Origin: Arenicola marina
Lineage: Eukaryota > Annelida > Polychaeta > Arenicolidae
NCBI GenBank assembly: GCA_964019135.1
Contig: OZ025249.1
Coordinates: forward strand, 30,579,759 to 30,643,758
Reading direction: 5' to 3'
DNA length: 64,000 nucleotides
How positions within the stretch are numbered: position 1 is the stretch's first letter; every line of letters begins with the position of its first letter. Positions 44,512 to 57,240 of the stretch are shown one piece after another. The notes under the pieces were generated by a model. The model worked only from the letters and a program-made list of their open reading frames with translations. It ran no database searches and had not been told where the DNA came from. Position numbers and translations under genes: made by a program.

Positions 44512-44569
44512 GGGCCGGGACCAGGGGGCCCGATGCCGACGATGGCCAACAACATGGACATGCGACCAG
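44512..44569 (+). CDS. SSBP3: SSBP internal exon D: NNMDMRP segment
   Basis: This exon is 58 nt. It enters in phase 0 and leaves in phase 1. It encodes GPGPGGPMPTMANNMDMRP plus the first base of a Gly, Ala, Asp, Glu or Val codon. The acceptor is ctttgcag after a strong CT tract and the donor is a perfect GTAAGT. It corresponds to the family stretch ending PNSMDPTR (vertebrates) or MMPNSMDPTRP (Drosophila), here ANNMDMRP. This segment precedes the Gly-Met-rich and MNPPRG-type region, which should begin in the next exon (phase 1). I did not find that exon in the remaining 19 kb. Confidence 0.85.
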
Positions 44570-46753
44570 GTAAGTGCACTACCTACTCTGGCCACCGCTT
44601 GGGGGCGCTGATTATGGACTCCCGATGAACGTACACCACAGCACACTCTCCAAACACTGGCGCTCTCTGTCTCTCTCTCTCTCTTGGGGGGGGGGGGGGG
44701 GCATCATTATTCTTAAAGACAAATACGATCTCACACACACACATCTTCCAACGTCTTTCCATTGTCTTCGTGTCGTTTGCACAAAACTAAAGGAATGATT
44801 TTGACAGTTCTGAACACTCTTGCAACACTATATGTCCGTTACACGAGGTGCCTCCCATTGTCACCGCCATGGGACGGTTTCTCTTACAAATGGCTTCGTA
44901 AGAACTCTCATGGTTCAGCCAGTGGACAAAACCAGGTTAATGGCCAAAGTAGATGTAAGCAGACGACATAATTGTTTATATTCCCGACGGTGACTGATGG
45001 CGGAAGCGTGTCCGGCGAGTGTGCTGCCATGACGACCGCGCCATTGGAGATGTGACGTTGACACGTGACTACCCACTCTGCCAGAAGAGGAAGTTCGTTC
45101 CTCACATAGCATACATAGACTATAGCTTAAGCGGAACGCCCTCTGCCAGGAGATCGGTGACTACCCATCAGCCCGATAGTAACAAAGGGAAGACCAGGAC
45201 ATATCCTACCCAACCATCGGAACCCCCCACCTCTATACCCTCAACTCCAGGAGGCGTTGCTTGAAAGACGAAGTGAAGATACGGATGGACACTTAGGACC
45301 CCGGATGTAACGAAGATGGCGACGATGAACGGTTCTGCAAACTTCACACAAATAAACCAGTGTAAAGGGAGTTTACTGACGTGACGTCATCCGTGCAGCA
45401 TCACCTGGGAGACGAATAATGAGACCATCTAACAATGACGCCAACTTTCGCGCCCTCTCTCGTGGCTACTCTCGTGACCTCGACAGACGACGAGAAGTTG
45501 AGACGAGATCCGGGCGCTTTACTTTGATCGTTCTTTAACGGTCCGGAAGTTTCGGTGCGTACGTCACAACAACAATGGCATATGGAATGATGACTATTTC
45601 CTCTCCGCCTAAACCGGGTTCAAGACCGGGGCAAGACCGGGTTCAAAACATTTAATTAAACTCGCTATAAGGTAATATTGCTGCGGCGTGGGACTCGGAG
45701 GCCGAAGGCGGGGGCGGGGGGGGGGGAATTTTTTTTTTGTGGTACTTCGATATTTTAATACCCTGGCTGGTGTCTGGGTTGGTGCTCGACACAGCGGACA
45801 CTGCTGTCATAATAGGCATGAAAGCCTTCCTTAGTTAGTGGCCTTTACAAGATAGGGGAGTCGGGCTGTGGGGGTAGCGATTGGGGGAGGGGGGGGGGGA
45901 ATGGGGAGAGGAGAAAAAACAACCCTCTTACTCACATATATAGCTTCATTTATCACGTATCTCGAGTGGTGGAGAAATAATGGCATCGCCGACGGACTCG
46001 ACGATAACTGTTTACGGCGCAGCGCAGTTACCCGCGGATAATTATTGCCACCCGCCATGCCGTCGTCAAGGCCTGCCCAGTGGGGCAGCTCGGGGTTGGG
46101 GAGAGGTGGCGAGGGCGCCGGGTGGGGTGAAGGCGCTGGCCACGGCGCTGGGCGGGGGGTAGTTCAGGGCGTCGCGATTGCCGACGTGACCGCAGAGATA
46201 TTAAACGATCTTTTAATGGGAATGTGTTGCCATTGAAGTGTGTTTTATATATATCAATATCAGCAGGGGTACGTGGCAGTGCTGATGGGACTGGGTTAGA
46301 TCATACCGGCTACCGGGTGAAGGGTAAACAGTCTGTTGGGCCTCAGCACGGAGGTCGGCATTGGGTGTACGAGTATAGGCCTTGCAGGCCGTGTGGGCCG
46401 TGAGCAGACAGGGTCTGTGGGGTAGAAAACGCCTCTCAAGAAGGAATCCTTTGTCCTTGTTTTATTTTTATTGCCAACGAGGAAGTGTATACAGCGTATA
46501 CGTACGTAGTAAGGACAAATAAAACGAACGGAAAGAGATTTATACCGCCTACTTCAACTCTCGACCTGTTTCTGAGAGGAGAACAAAAGGCGACTTACAA
46601 GCTATTTCTCTTGAATAACGTCTCGCTTTCACTGCCAATTAACTCCCTAATTTATCGCTTTCTGAACAAAAAGCCCCCCTGGAAACTATTGAATTATGTC
46701 TTTATTATTGGTGAGGAATGGGACACTTGAGTATGTGTTGGGCAGCCCCAACT

Positions 46754-46787
<34 letters not shown>

Positions 46788-47810
46788 ACATATTCCTTGC
46801 CTCGTTCACTTTTGCATATTAATGCCGCTTCCTCGGTAGCCCCGCGACGCGACCGCGGCAAACTTGTTTGCAACCGTGCGTAGGGAGGGAGTTCTGTGTT
46901 AGCGTGTAGGTTGTGGGGTGGGAAGGGGGCCTGTGGTATCTTTGGATTCTGCCACGGTCGGGCTATATGGCAGGGAGTGGATCACACCACAGAGGGCCCT
47001 TCGCTGTTGGGGAGGAAGTGCTGTTTGGGTACCGCCTTTGGGTGCAAAATGCACCCTTTTCGCCTTCTCGGCCACAGCCACAGCCACAGCCACCACGCCC
47101 ATTCATCCACGCCCCCCCCCCCCTTATCCCCCACACTACCACAGATCGCCCGACGGCATACCCGACTTACCCCAGTCCACCTAGCCCTACCCCTTCACCT
47201 ACACCCACACCCACACCCACACCCACACCCACACCCACACCCACATAGGTACCGGCACCCAAAGGTCGATGGATGTCTTACCTGAGCGCACGTCGCCATG
47301 CTCCCAGCTGTCCATGGGAAAGCGCGGGACATTGCCGTGCGCCTGATTAATTACCATACGAAAGGTCTTGCCGCGGCGGTCACACCATCTCCTCTTGTCT
47401 TTCCCAAGGCGGGGAAGGGCCTTTCATGTGGGGTAGCGGGGTGGGTGAAGGGGGCGGTGGGTGTGGGATGGGGGGGGGGGGGTGCCCGAGTCTGGGACCC
47501 GGGAGGAGGACCCCACCCAATGAAATCGAAGGCGGACGGAACCGGAAGTTCCCGACTCCACCAGTCGACATCACACGTTAGACTGTATGGAGGGAAATGG
47601 AAGGGTCCGCTGCCACCTCGCGCCAACCCCACTACGACGGAGGGGTGGGGAATGGGGTCAAAAAAGAGAGAGAATGGCAATGTGATACAAACATTTGTCG
47701 CGGTCACCTCGGCAAGTCTCAAGGTCATGCCGCCTTCATGTGGAGAGGATGGCACGCATGTCATGACTAGAGCAATCCCTTCATTTACCAGCCGCTGGTG
47801 TCAAATACGT
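44570..47810. other. Probable SSBP intron, unique sequence
   Basis: A (CT)n with poly-G lies at 44668-44702, a (CT)n run at 46757-46785, and a CCCACA hexamer repeat (CACCCACACCCACACCCACA) at about 47194-47246. CpG-rich patches lie near 45980-46170. No SSBP C-terminal exon could be recognised. Confidence 0.5.
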
Positions 47811-47824
47811 GTACTCGCAAGACA

Positions 47825-48125
47825 TGGGCGGGGCATCGGCAGGGTGGGCGGGGCGTCGGCAGGGTGGGCGGGGCATCGGCAGGGTGGGCGGGGCATCGGC
47901 GGGGTGGGCGGGCCATCGGCAGGGTGGGCGGGGCATCGGCAGGGTTGGCGGGGCATCGGCAGGGTGGGCGGGGCATCGGCAGGGTGGGCGGGGCATCGGC
48001 AGGGTTGACGGAGCATCGGCAGGGTGGGCGGGGCATCGGCAGGGTTGGCGGGGCATCGGCAGTGTGGGCGGGGCATCGGCAGGGTGGGCGGGGCAGGGAT
48101 AGGGTGGGCGGGGCATGGACAGGGC
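47825..48125. repeat. 20-bp minisatellite (GGGCATCGGCAGGGTGGGCG)
   Basis: About 15 exact-length copies of GGGCATCGGCAGGGTGGGCG occur with few substitutions. ORFs on both strands are artefacts. Confidence 0.95.
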
Positions 48126-50782
48126 GCCGAACCTGGGGCATATTTCATCCATTCATTCTGCATCGTCCCGGGAAGTTCCTTGTCACAATTTAGCCCTTGT
48201 GTGCACAAAACTAGCATAAAACAGTCATTTGGCCGAACTACATGTGTGGGAACCGAGAGAAAACTCGTATTAATTCGTTCTTATGACCCCTTTATGGCTG
48301 ACCATTGAACAGTGGACATGAGTGGTCAAAGAGTGCCAAAGATGCAACCAAAATACTTCTATTCATGACTCTACACATTGGTACACGAATCCAATGGGGT
48401 CTTTCATTCAGAGGCTCCATGAGTCCATGAGAATGTTTCCCTCCCACCCTTCATGGCTAGATTAACGGGGTCCCAATCTTCTTTCCATAAAACGGATCCC
48501 GGTTATCCGACGATGAGCTGGATGAGGGGTGGGTGGGGGTGCGTGGGGTTGCATTCTGGATGTTAAAAGACCTAGCGGGCGCTCATATCGACGTCATTGG
48601 GGAGAAATGGGGTGGTGGGTGGGGTTGAGAGGGGGCTGGTGGTTGAGGGGAAAGGGGGGGTGGTATCACAACCTATCGGCTGATGGAGGTCTTGGGAGTG
48701 AACCGTCGCTAAGACGCTGTTAAGTCCGCTCATGGCGGCATTGGGGGCCGCAGGGAGGAACCGGAAACCCTTTGTGTGCCGTCTAAATAAAGTGGAGAGC
48801 TGGCGGTGAGACCAGCTACTCAACTGTGGTAAGGGGGGAGGGGGGCGGGGCGAGACGGCGGGGTGAGGCGCCGGGGTGGGGCGCCGGGTTGGGTGGAGGC
48901 GGATCAGGAGTGAAGGGGTTGGAACCCTGGTTGGTTGGCTGACCGCTGTTTGTCGTGGCTTGTAATGGAAGGTCACGGTGTTTGGACTAATCCATGGACA
49001 GAGGTAACCCCTGATGGGAGGGAGCCTTAACCCCAGTAGCTAGGGGTATCTACAGAACACTGCCGACGATAGCAAGAACCCTGCCCTTGGTGGTACATCT
49101 GTATAATATAGTGGCCCCGTCTCCGGCGACCCGTCACTTTTTCAGCGGTCCTCAGGATGGCGCCAGCGCTTTCTTAACATTGACCCCCCGCGGAGGTAAC
49201 GATGGGACCGGAAGTGACGTCATGAGGAAGAGTTGCCGCCGCGGCCCGTGGATGGAGCCTCGATGCGGGTGCTGGCTATGTGGAGTGGCATCAATAAGGG
49301 TGTGTGCGCCCCGTCAGTGTGAGTGATGCGCGGCAGCACGCCCACAGAGTCCTCTCCACGGGGCTACCGGGCTTTTTTTCTGTCGCCTCGCCCGCTTGTG
49401 TCACAACCGACCGCGGACGATGGGGGTGGTTAGCTGGGAGTGGGCAGGGGGGGGGGGGCTGGGGATGGGAGGGCCATTGTAAAGTATAATATCGGGTGGC
49501 TCTTTGTCCCCGACCTGATCCTGCTTTATTGCAGCTGCGCACATTCAGCATGTCTTGGTAACGTATTCTGGACCTGCCCCGCGATATTTCCATTTTTGTT
49601 GTTTCTTTTTCCTTTGCGACCCGCCCCCCCCCCCCCTGCCTCCCTCGCCCTTTCATCACCGCCACCCCTAGTATCATCATCTCCTCCAGTAGGGCATGTA
49701 CAAACATCCCTAACCGCTCCCTCCCACCCTACCTCGCTGATAAGCCCGACTTACCACCCACCCTCCCACCCTCCCACCCTCCGACCTCCACCCTCACTGA
49801 TCAGTGCCCTACCCCTGTGGGGGCCGCTCCCGAGAGTCGGTGTCCCGGTCGCCCTGTCAAAGCCCCATCCCCTCTACCCCGTGCCCTCCCCCTCTTCCAC
49901 CTTCGGCCAGGGGCGGCCCTTTGACCACTCACACAGGGCCGGACGTTGACGTGCCGTGCCGGGCAACAGCCTGCCCAAGAATTAGCCGACTGGAATTCCT
50001 TTATCGGACCGGACACCGCCTCACTAAATCATACTTTATTGGAGAGGGGATTTCATCCCGCCAGAGGTGCGTTCGACACGCAGAGGGGCTGTGGGGGTGC
50101 GGTGATGGGCGTGGGCGTCAGGGGGGGGGGGAGGGGGCGATGCTTGGGTACGAGAAGGACACAAGTGTTCCATCTCACTGCACCTTGCCCCAATAACTCC
50201 CAAAGAAATGATTCAGGCGAATAAATTACATGAAAGCCCTCTCGGTGCATAGGCGGCGGGCTTGACTGGTGTGTGTGTAGAGGGGTGGAATTGCGTGGGG
50301 GGGGGGGGGGGAGGGTGGACTGATCATCCCCTCCGTATATTATACCCTAGGTGGGAGCGGACGTCGGTGTGGGTGACGCTGGTACTGGTTGTCGGCACGG
50401 GGGAGGGGGGGCGGGAGCGTTTGCTCCAAGCGGTGTGACCGACTGACTGACGGACTGGTCGCGATCACTGGCCTCCCGTCTCCATCAGAAGGCTGGCTGA
50501 CCCCCACCCCCATTGCCCCTGACCCCACGAGCCATTACCCCGCACTGATTAAAGCTGCCTGGTAACCACAACGACCGGCAAGGAACCCGATTATCGCTCG
50601 CCTCCGGCGCTCCCCTCCCACCCCCATCCTGTTCTTGCCCGGCGCTCATGCCTGGATCGACCGGTGAGCCTCCAGGGTATACACCAGATGGAGGGATAGA
50701 CCAGCCATCTGACCAGTCCCGCAGCGGCCGGATCTAGGATTGTGTATCCCTGACCCGTATACTTACACTGACCTTGACATGT
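48126..50782. other. Unique sequence, no gene recognised
   Basis: G-rich patches lie near 48525-48665 and 48830-48900, poly-G near 49447-49458 and 50300-50312, and a CCACCCTCCCA repeat at 49750-49790. I see no supported exon. Confidence 0.45.
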
Positions 50783-50912
50783 CTGGGTGAGATGCAATGA
50801 CCTGTCTAGTGAGATGCAATGACCTGTCTAGTGAGATGCAATGACATGTCTAGTGTCATGCAATAACCTGTCTAGTGAGATGCAATGACCTGTCTAGTGA
50901 GATGCAATGACC
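50783..50912. repeat. 22-bp tandem repeat (GTCTAGTGAGATGCAATGACCT)
   Basis: About five to six copies lie here. The core is GTGAGATGCAATGACCT, with one variant GTGTCATGCAATAACCT. Confidence 0.9.
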
Positions 50913-51322
50913 AATAAGGTTACGCCGTGGTTTATGAACCTGTTGCTGCAACGTGTCGGCGGTAAGAAGCTTCTCAGATATTTATGTTCCCTCCACAAAC
51001 AAACCTGGACACGGTGCATCAGAGTGTTGACTCACCACATTGCGGGGCGTGAGCTTCACAATGTATGGCTTGGAATTACATATACTGCGGTGTCGTTGTA
51101 CCTCGTTCCCGCTGTATACAGTGTCGGGGGGAAGCAACGTAAAGTAGTATAGGGATCGTACTTACACTGGAGGACGTCCCGGTGCGGCGAGTGCTGGTTG
51201 TCCATCCAATGTCCACTATTGCAGGCTGGTTCCCCTGTCTCCCCATCGCTGTTGATGGCGTATCACGTGGTATCCTTCGTCAGAGATGTAATCCGAGTGC
51301 CCAGGTAATGGCTGCCGAGCCT
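50913..51322. other. Unique sequence before gap 2
   Basis: Nothing recognised. A pyrimidine-poor TTGCAG near 51220 was considered as an acceptor and rejected. Confidence 0.45.
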
Positions 51323-51522
51323 NNNNNNNNNNNNNNNNNNNNNNNNNNNNNNNNNNNNNNNNNNNNNNNNNNNNNNNNNNNNNNNNNNNNNNNNNNNNNN
51401 NNNNNNNNNNNNNNNNNNNNNNNNNNNNNNNNNNNNNNNNNNNNNNNNNNNNNNNNNNNNNNNNNNNNNNNNNNNNNNNNNNNNNNNNNNNNNNNNNNNN
51501 NNNNNNNNNNNNNNNNNNNNNN
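51323..51522. other. Assembly gap (200 N)
   Basis: Exactly 200 N, a conventional scaffolding gap of unknown true size. Unlike the first gap, both flanks are unique sequence. Confidence 0.99.
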
Positions 51523-53136
51523 TACCGGTCGTAGATGCCACCAGAGTGTGTATGTGTCTGCTCAGTGTTAAACCACGTTAAGCACTGACGGATTCGCTGA
51601 CAGGGGAGGGGAGGAGGTGGGGGGAGGGGGGCAGCTGAGTTTACAATCTGTCTTTTCTCAAGGTGATGAACGGAAAGCCGGATGGCGGGAACTGGGATGG
51701 GGAGGGGGGGAGGGGGGAGGGGGGGGTCGGCGGAGGGGTAGGGTAGGGTGTGGGGGATGGGATGGGCAGGAGAGGGGTACGATGTCGTCGTTAAAGATTA
51801 CTCGCAGACTTATATCTGCTAAAGGAGCTAGATTTCGCCATTATCGCCAGGGGGCCCTGAAATGCATCCGGACGTTTTTTCCTTACTATCACCTCCATAC
51901 ACCCTTACCCTCTGCCCCCCCCCCCCCCACCCTCCATCACCCCGCGTGGCACCAGCCGCCATGCAGGGGCACGCCCGCCCCGGCCCCCGGGCCCGCCTCC
52001 GTGACGGGCCTGACAAGTGACGCCACCCCGTGGCCGGCGGCCGTCCTACCGGGAGAAGATGTCCCGCTGGGGTCAGTCCGCACAGGAAACTCTCCGCCGA
52101 TGACCCTCCGCTGGTATCGGCGGGTGAGGGAGGATGTTGGGAGGGGGCGCGGGGGGGGGGGGGGTAGGGGGGTAAGACGTTATCTCCCAATCCATCGCCT
52201 CCCCTCATCTCACCTCCCCTACCCGCAACCGGCCCCCTTCTCCCTTGTCACAGCTTACCTGAGAGGATTGTCTGAGGCTCTAAGCATTCTGTGTTCCGGT
52301 GTCTGGCGGACATGTTCCCGCGTTCTGGCTGTGCGTGGCGTGGCCACACTGGCCCCCGGAAACCATTCTGGCCTTGCAGACCCCGTAACTCCCGCCATTA
52401 ACCGCTATATATACAACGCCCAGTAAAATGCTGGTTTCAATTCCCTCCTGCAGTGTCTGTGTTAACAGTTCGTTAGAACGCTTGCAGTTTTATTTATGGC
52501 TGCCAACAGATTGAACTTCCCTCTTTTTCTTTTGGGGGTGGGGGGGGGGCGAGGTTTAGTTGTTTTGTTGGGATGTTTTTTCTTTGCGAGGTGGGGCGCT
52601 TTTCTCATTATTGAGAGAGTAAATAAAGCCACGTGACAGCCGCTGACTGCCGGGCTCTCTGTGTCGGGAGCTGATTGCATCTGGCCTTATCACGCAGAAA
52701 ACTGGACGTGGCTCAATGGGCAAACCTTGCACATCATCGCCGAAGCAATGCCAATACCGACCGGTCGACCGGTAGGGCTGGTGGTGGGCAGTCTCGTTGT
52801 GAGCGAATGGGGCCAGTGCTGTTCCGTTGCTACCGTCTCGTACTTCTTACACTTAAAGCGATCGACCGTCCGAGCAACGTTCGCCTGTTCCAATCCACCC
52901 CACCCCTCCACCACTCCCCAGAGGCCCGCCATGTTTTCATCGCATTAGCTAGTTTCCATTCCGTAAACAAAATGAAGTCGCCGTCGGTAATTTCCAGCGG
53001 AGCAGAGTTCACGGGGAGCACGTTATCTCGTTAGGCGAGATCTCGTTGGGCGAGGGAACGCTGAAGGCCGGCCGGGGTGCCGCCGTTGTCGAACCGGAGC
53101 GTTTAGCCGTTATGCCACTCGTCTCTCTCTCTCTGC
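51523..53136. other. Unique sequence after gap 2
   Basis: It is G-rich at 51605-51780, with poly-C near 51917-51932 and poly-G near 52150-52165. GC-rich ORFs have no recognised domain. Confidence 0.45.
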
Positions 53137-53518
53137 TGGGACAAGGGCTGCTGGGGCAGGGGCTGCTGGGGCAGGGGTTGCTGGGGCAGGGGCTGCTGGG
53201 GCAGGGGTTGCTGGGGCAGGGGCTGCTGGGGCAGGGGTTGCTGGGGCAGGGGCTGCTGGGGCAGGGGCTGCTGGGGCAGGGGCGTGCTGGGGCACGGGGC
53301 TGTTGGGGCAGGGGCGTGCTGGGGTAGGGGCTGCTGGGGCAGGGTCGTGCTGGGGCAGGGGCTGCTGGGGCAGGGGCGTGCTGGGGCACGGGGCTGCTGG
53401 GGCAGGGGCGTGCTGGGGCACGGGGCTGCTGGGGCAGGGGCTGCTGGGGCAGGGGCGTGCTGGGGCAGGGGCGTGCTGGGGCAGGGGCGTGCTGGGGCAG
53501 GGGCTGCTGGGGCAGGGG
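53137..53518. repeat. 15-bp minisatellite (GGGCTGCTGGGGCAG)
   Basis: About 25 copies of GGGCTGCTGGGGCAG lie here, with a GGGGCGTGCTGGGGCA variant of 16 bp that shifts the frame. ORFs on + (Gly-Gln-Leu-Leu) and - (Pro-Ser-Ala) are artefacts. The G-rich strand has G-quadruplex potential. Confidence 0.93.
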
Positions 53519-56500
53519 GGACTGGGGATTGGGAGGTTGGGGTTGATAATGATGATGCTGCTGCTGTTCCTCTCGCCGTTACCACTAGGACCACGTTCCT
53601 GGCCTTCGGTCGCCTGTGGAATTGCTTGTCATGCCAATCACTGGCCATCTCAACACGGGCTTAGCGCAAGGCACCCTCTGTCGGCAGATCTATATACTAC
53701 TTGTGAGTGGAAATTGGAGATAGTTGAGAGGGGAGGGCAAGGGTGGGGAATTGGTCGGGGGCGGGGGGGGGGGGGGAACCTGAGATGAAGGAGGAGGTAC
53801 ATATTGATGAGGAGAGGGGATGGGGGCCATGGAGGTGAGCATTAACATGTTAATTGGCTTTAAATTTGCAAACCTCCAGAAATTATTGATGTTTAAACCA
53901 AAAAAATGGAGGTGTGGAGCTTCAGTGGGCGGATCCAGGTTATTATCGAAGGGGCGGACTTCGAGATGTGGGGCAAGAAGCAGAAACAGTGGGGGGGGGG
54001 GGGGGGGGCTGCAAGAAAATCCTCACCCCACGGGATCCGCGACCGAGGCAACAGGGACAGTAATTAAGTAATAATAGATGTGACGATCCCTGGTTTGGCG
54101 GTTTTTAATGCGTGTATTCGGTTTACGGGACCCCTCGCGTGTACCCTGCACGTTATAACTGTCAATAAATAAAGAGCTGGCGATAATAGGGGAACACGTG
54201 CGTCAGCCAGTCAGTGTCGCATGTGATAACATCAGATGATACACAGGGAATAGGGCAGCTTTTCCATTCATGATACATTCTACCGCCGTTGTGTCTTGAT
54301 GACCTAGGGCTGCGATTCAGATGACACTTCCCGCCCCAAGTTCCCCCACCTCCCCCTCCCATCAACCAGGGGTACCCCAGCCCCCCCCCCCCCCCTCTCC
54401 CCGCGCCCTCCTGAGCGAGTGGCGGGCCAGTCAAGGCTCCCGCCCCAACTCCTCAAGCCTGACATCCTATAAATGCCAAATAGCCCCTGTCTCGATTATG
54501 GCATGATGATCATGGAGAGATTGCGGCGGCCATGTTTTTCTCCTCTCTCTCCGCCCCATGGGATAGTTGTCTTTTTTTTCAGGAGGTTTAGCGATAAGGT
54601 TTGATAGAGGCCGGGCGATTGTAATGTGATTCAGGGCCGACTATAAATGGGCGGTGGTTGGGACTTGGGGTGCTGTGTAGGAGTGGCACGGGGTGGGCTT
54701 GGGTGGGTTGTAGGGGTGCGGAGAAGGAGTAGGAGGAAGGGGGGTTATTGTGAGAATGTAGCATACCTAGCAGGAAGGGGCGGGGGCCGGGGGTGGGGGC
54801 CGGGGGCAGGGGTGGAGGTGGGGGTGGAGGCGGCCTGGCGGACCAGCGACGTGTTGGGGGTATCCGCCGTCGACCCTCATCCAATCAAAGGGAAGATTAC
54901 ATTTTCTTGAAGCTTCCTCCCGCCCTGGGACCGAGTCCGGCGCGCCGCCAGAATAGCTCTCTGTACATGCAATTTTCGGGATTAGAGTGAGGCCTTTTAG
55001 TGGGCACGGCGGGGGGGGGGGGGGGGGGGCAGGATGGCCATGGGTGAGTGGAGATGAGGATGGGATAGGGGGTGGGGCTTCACGCGCCATCCCTCCTCAA
55101 AACCATTGAGGCTTTAACACCGCCGCCACACAGCCGACCACCCCGCACCCACCCGCACCCCCACCCCCTACGAGCTTATCAGTTGAAGGCTCACACCGCC
55201 AGCAATCCATAGTGACAGGATGACGTGGGAAGGGGTTGTGGGGGGAGGGGGGTTGATGAGGGTGTTTTATTATCACCAACAAGCTTTATAATACCATCTG
55301 GTCAGGCAGTCGAAGCTAATGATGTACAATGGTTCATGTTATGTAGCCGACAACCATTATATACTATTATCTCCCACTCATTATGTCTGGATGTGACAGT
55401 GGATCAGGGGTAATACGCCGTCTTCCTGACCCCCCCCACCCCCAAATACACTCCACCCTCCACCCCCCAGGGGTGTATTTCATAAGGGCAATGACAACAT
55501 TCATCTTGTACTGGTCCCCCCCCTCCCCTACCCCCAGGAGTCTATTTTCCATGAGAGCTTCAATGCTGACATGTAATCCATCTTCCCCCTAATCGTTACG
55601 TTATATTAATCGGCGGTAACAGCTGATCGACTTGACGCCACGCTAGTAACGCTCCTCTTGTGCCGTCGTCAATGCAAACTCGAGTGGCGTCTCTTGGCGG
55701 GATTCTTATGAACCAGTCTAGCGCGCCGCGGGAGGGAGGAGAGGGGGGGGGGGGATATCCCATCAGCTGTTGCAAGGAGTGGTTAGCGCGCTCCAAGAGC
55801 AACAAACAAACAGCGAGGTGTTTTTTTTTACCCTTTCTCCTCCCACCACCTCCACCCCCTCGCTCCCACGTCACCCCCCCCCCCCATCCTCCCTTCCACC
55901 CTCGCTTACCTACGCATATATATGTACAGGACGACTGAGAATTAGATATTGATTAGCCGTTTGCAGAAATGATTAATCCATTGGGCGATAAAACAGGCCT
56001 GATATGATGGCTCCCCGCCGCTCGGCTTAGCGATTGGAGATCGTCGCCTGGACTCATTGACTGCTCCCCCCTCCCCCACCCCTCCCTCCATCTCCCTCTC
56101 GCTCCCCACTTCCTGCCCCCCCCCCGCGCCCACCCGCCACGCCACGCACCGCCCCACCCCGCGCCGCCGCTCTGTCGTTAACTGCTTGTCGATCGTTGCC
56201 TGTAAGCCATCTCTATCAGGGTCTGACACACACTGGGGGCCAGGCACCGCTCCGTATCGGCGACAACGACCGCGGAGAAACTGACAGAAACGGTTGCCCA
56301 GGGCAACGGATGAAAAAAGTACCCCCCCCACCCCCCCCCACACCCAAAGGGCGTGCCGTTACATTCAGCATCAAGCCTTACCGCTAATGCGATTTGATAA
56401 AGAAGTTTGTCTTTTCCATCTCTCTGTTCTCTCCACCACCCACAGCCACCTTCACTCCAGCCTCCCCCCCCCCCCCCTCGCTGCCCCCGATATTCCCGTA

Positions 56501-57240
56501 TCCAGTGTCGCTGCGTACATGATATCCGGGAGGGATTGTTTTTCATCGGGTAGAGCAGGAGACACGCCCACCAGTCGCGCCCCATGTTAAGTCTAACAGA
56601 TCTGGGTGACGGGGACGGGCAGAATAGGGTGTGGGTTCTTCAAGTCGAGGTGCCGCCCGATTGGGTGTTCTAGGGTGAGGGCAGCAGTGTGGCGTGGCGA
56701 CTGTCGACGGTTGTGCCGAGGGGGTGTTCAGTTTGGATGGGTGATGGGCAGAGGGGCGCGGGGTGGGAGGGGATGGGCGTGGGGGTACGGGGAAGGAAGC
56801 GGAGGGGGTCGATTGCCTTAGACTGATCACATAAGACGTAGTTGACCGACCGGGAGAATCTTTGTCCGGATCTAATGGCTCCGTCCGATGGAGGGGTGAG
56901 GGGGAGCGTCTGGGAGACTCAGGAGAGTGGTGTGGGAGGGGGTGGGGGGGCACCCGCGGGTGGCTGGGGAATCACAAGCGAGCGACACTCACTTACCTCT
57001 GTGTAAGTTTACCATGGCGGCGGTGTCCTTCGCCCACGGTCCCTCGCCGCGCGTCATGCTCCACCCTCAAGGGCGTCCGCCCTCCACCAGGTATCCAATC
57101 CAAATCCACCCTGCCTTCCTCCCTTCTTTCCTTCCTTCCTTCCTTCCTTCTAAACTAAACCGATTCCATACGCGACATTTTCTTCTTCTTTCCATTTTTT
57201 TTTCCCAACACCGGAGAGAGACGGATCCGCTCTGCTATCC
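53519..57240. other. Unique sequence with many homopolymer tracts
   Basis: Poly-G runs lie near 53765-53776, 53990-54008, 55010-55029 and 55744-55754. Poly-C lies near 54380-54395, 55876-55886 and 56466-56477. A G-rich GGGGGCCGGG repeat lies at 54776-54835, and (CTTC)n at 57120-57150. I see no exon with homology support. Confidence 0.45.

Larger units (their letters stand above)
18784..44569 (+). other. SSBP3: SSBP/Ssdp gene, partial (four internal exons)
   Basis: This span covers the visible part of a single-copy animal gene of the SSBP2/3/4 (Drosophila Ssdp) family. The four exons are 90, 300, 57 and 58 nt. The introns are 18874-21859 (about 3.0 kb), 22160-43476 (about 21.3 kb) and 43534-44511 (about 1.0 kb). 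All acceptors are CAG, and the donors are GTGAGT, GTAGGT, GTAGAC and GTAAGT. The first three exons join in phase 0 and the fourth ends in phase 1, so at least one more exon must follow. Family members carry an N-terminal LUFS/LisH domain that binds and stabilises LDB1, and a Pro-Gly-rich activation region. Only part of the latter is present. I searched by eye for the LUFS exons (5-18 kb) and the C-terminal exons (45-63 kb) and found none. The symbol is a family label; vertebrate SSBP2, 3 and 4 are co-orthologues of the invertebrate gene. Confidence 0.85.

Noticed and set aside
49535-49557. Microexon between TTATTGCAG and GTAACG
   Set aside because: A 23-nt segment with no homology; such AG/GT pairs are common by chance.
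51958-52070. Pro/Ala-rich frame after GGCACCAG as an SSBP exon
   Set aside because: It has no family motif, and the phase-1 frame hits a stop soon without a donor.
57016-57094. Possible coding exon MAAVSFAHGPSPRVMLHPQG ending at CAG/GTATCC
   Set aside because: There is no pyrimidine tract and AG at a suitable start, no homology to SSBP and an unremarkable surrounding frame.
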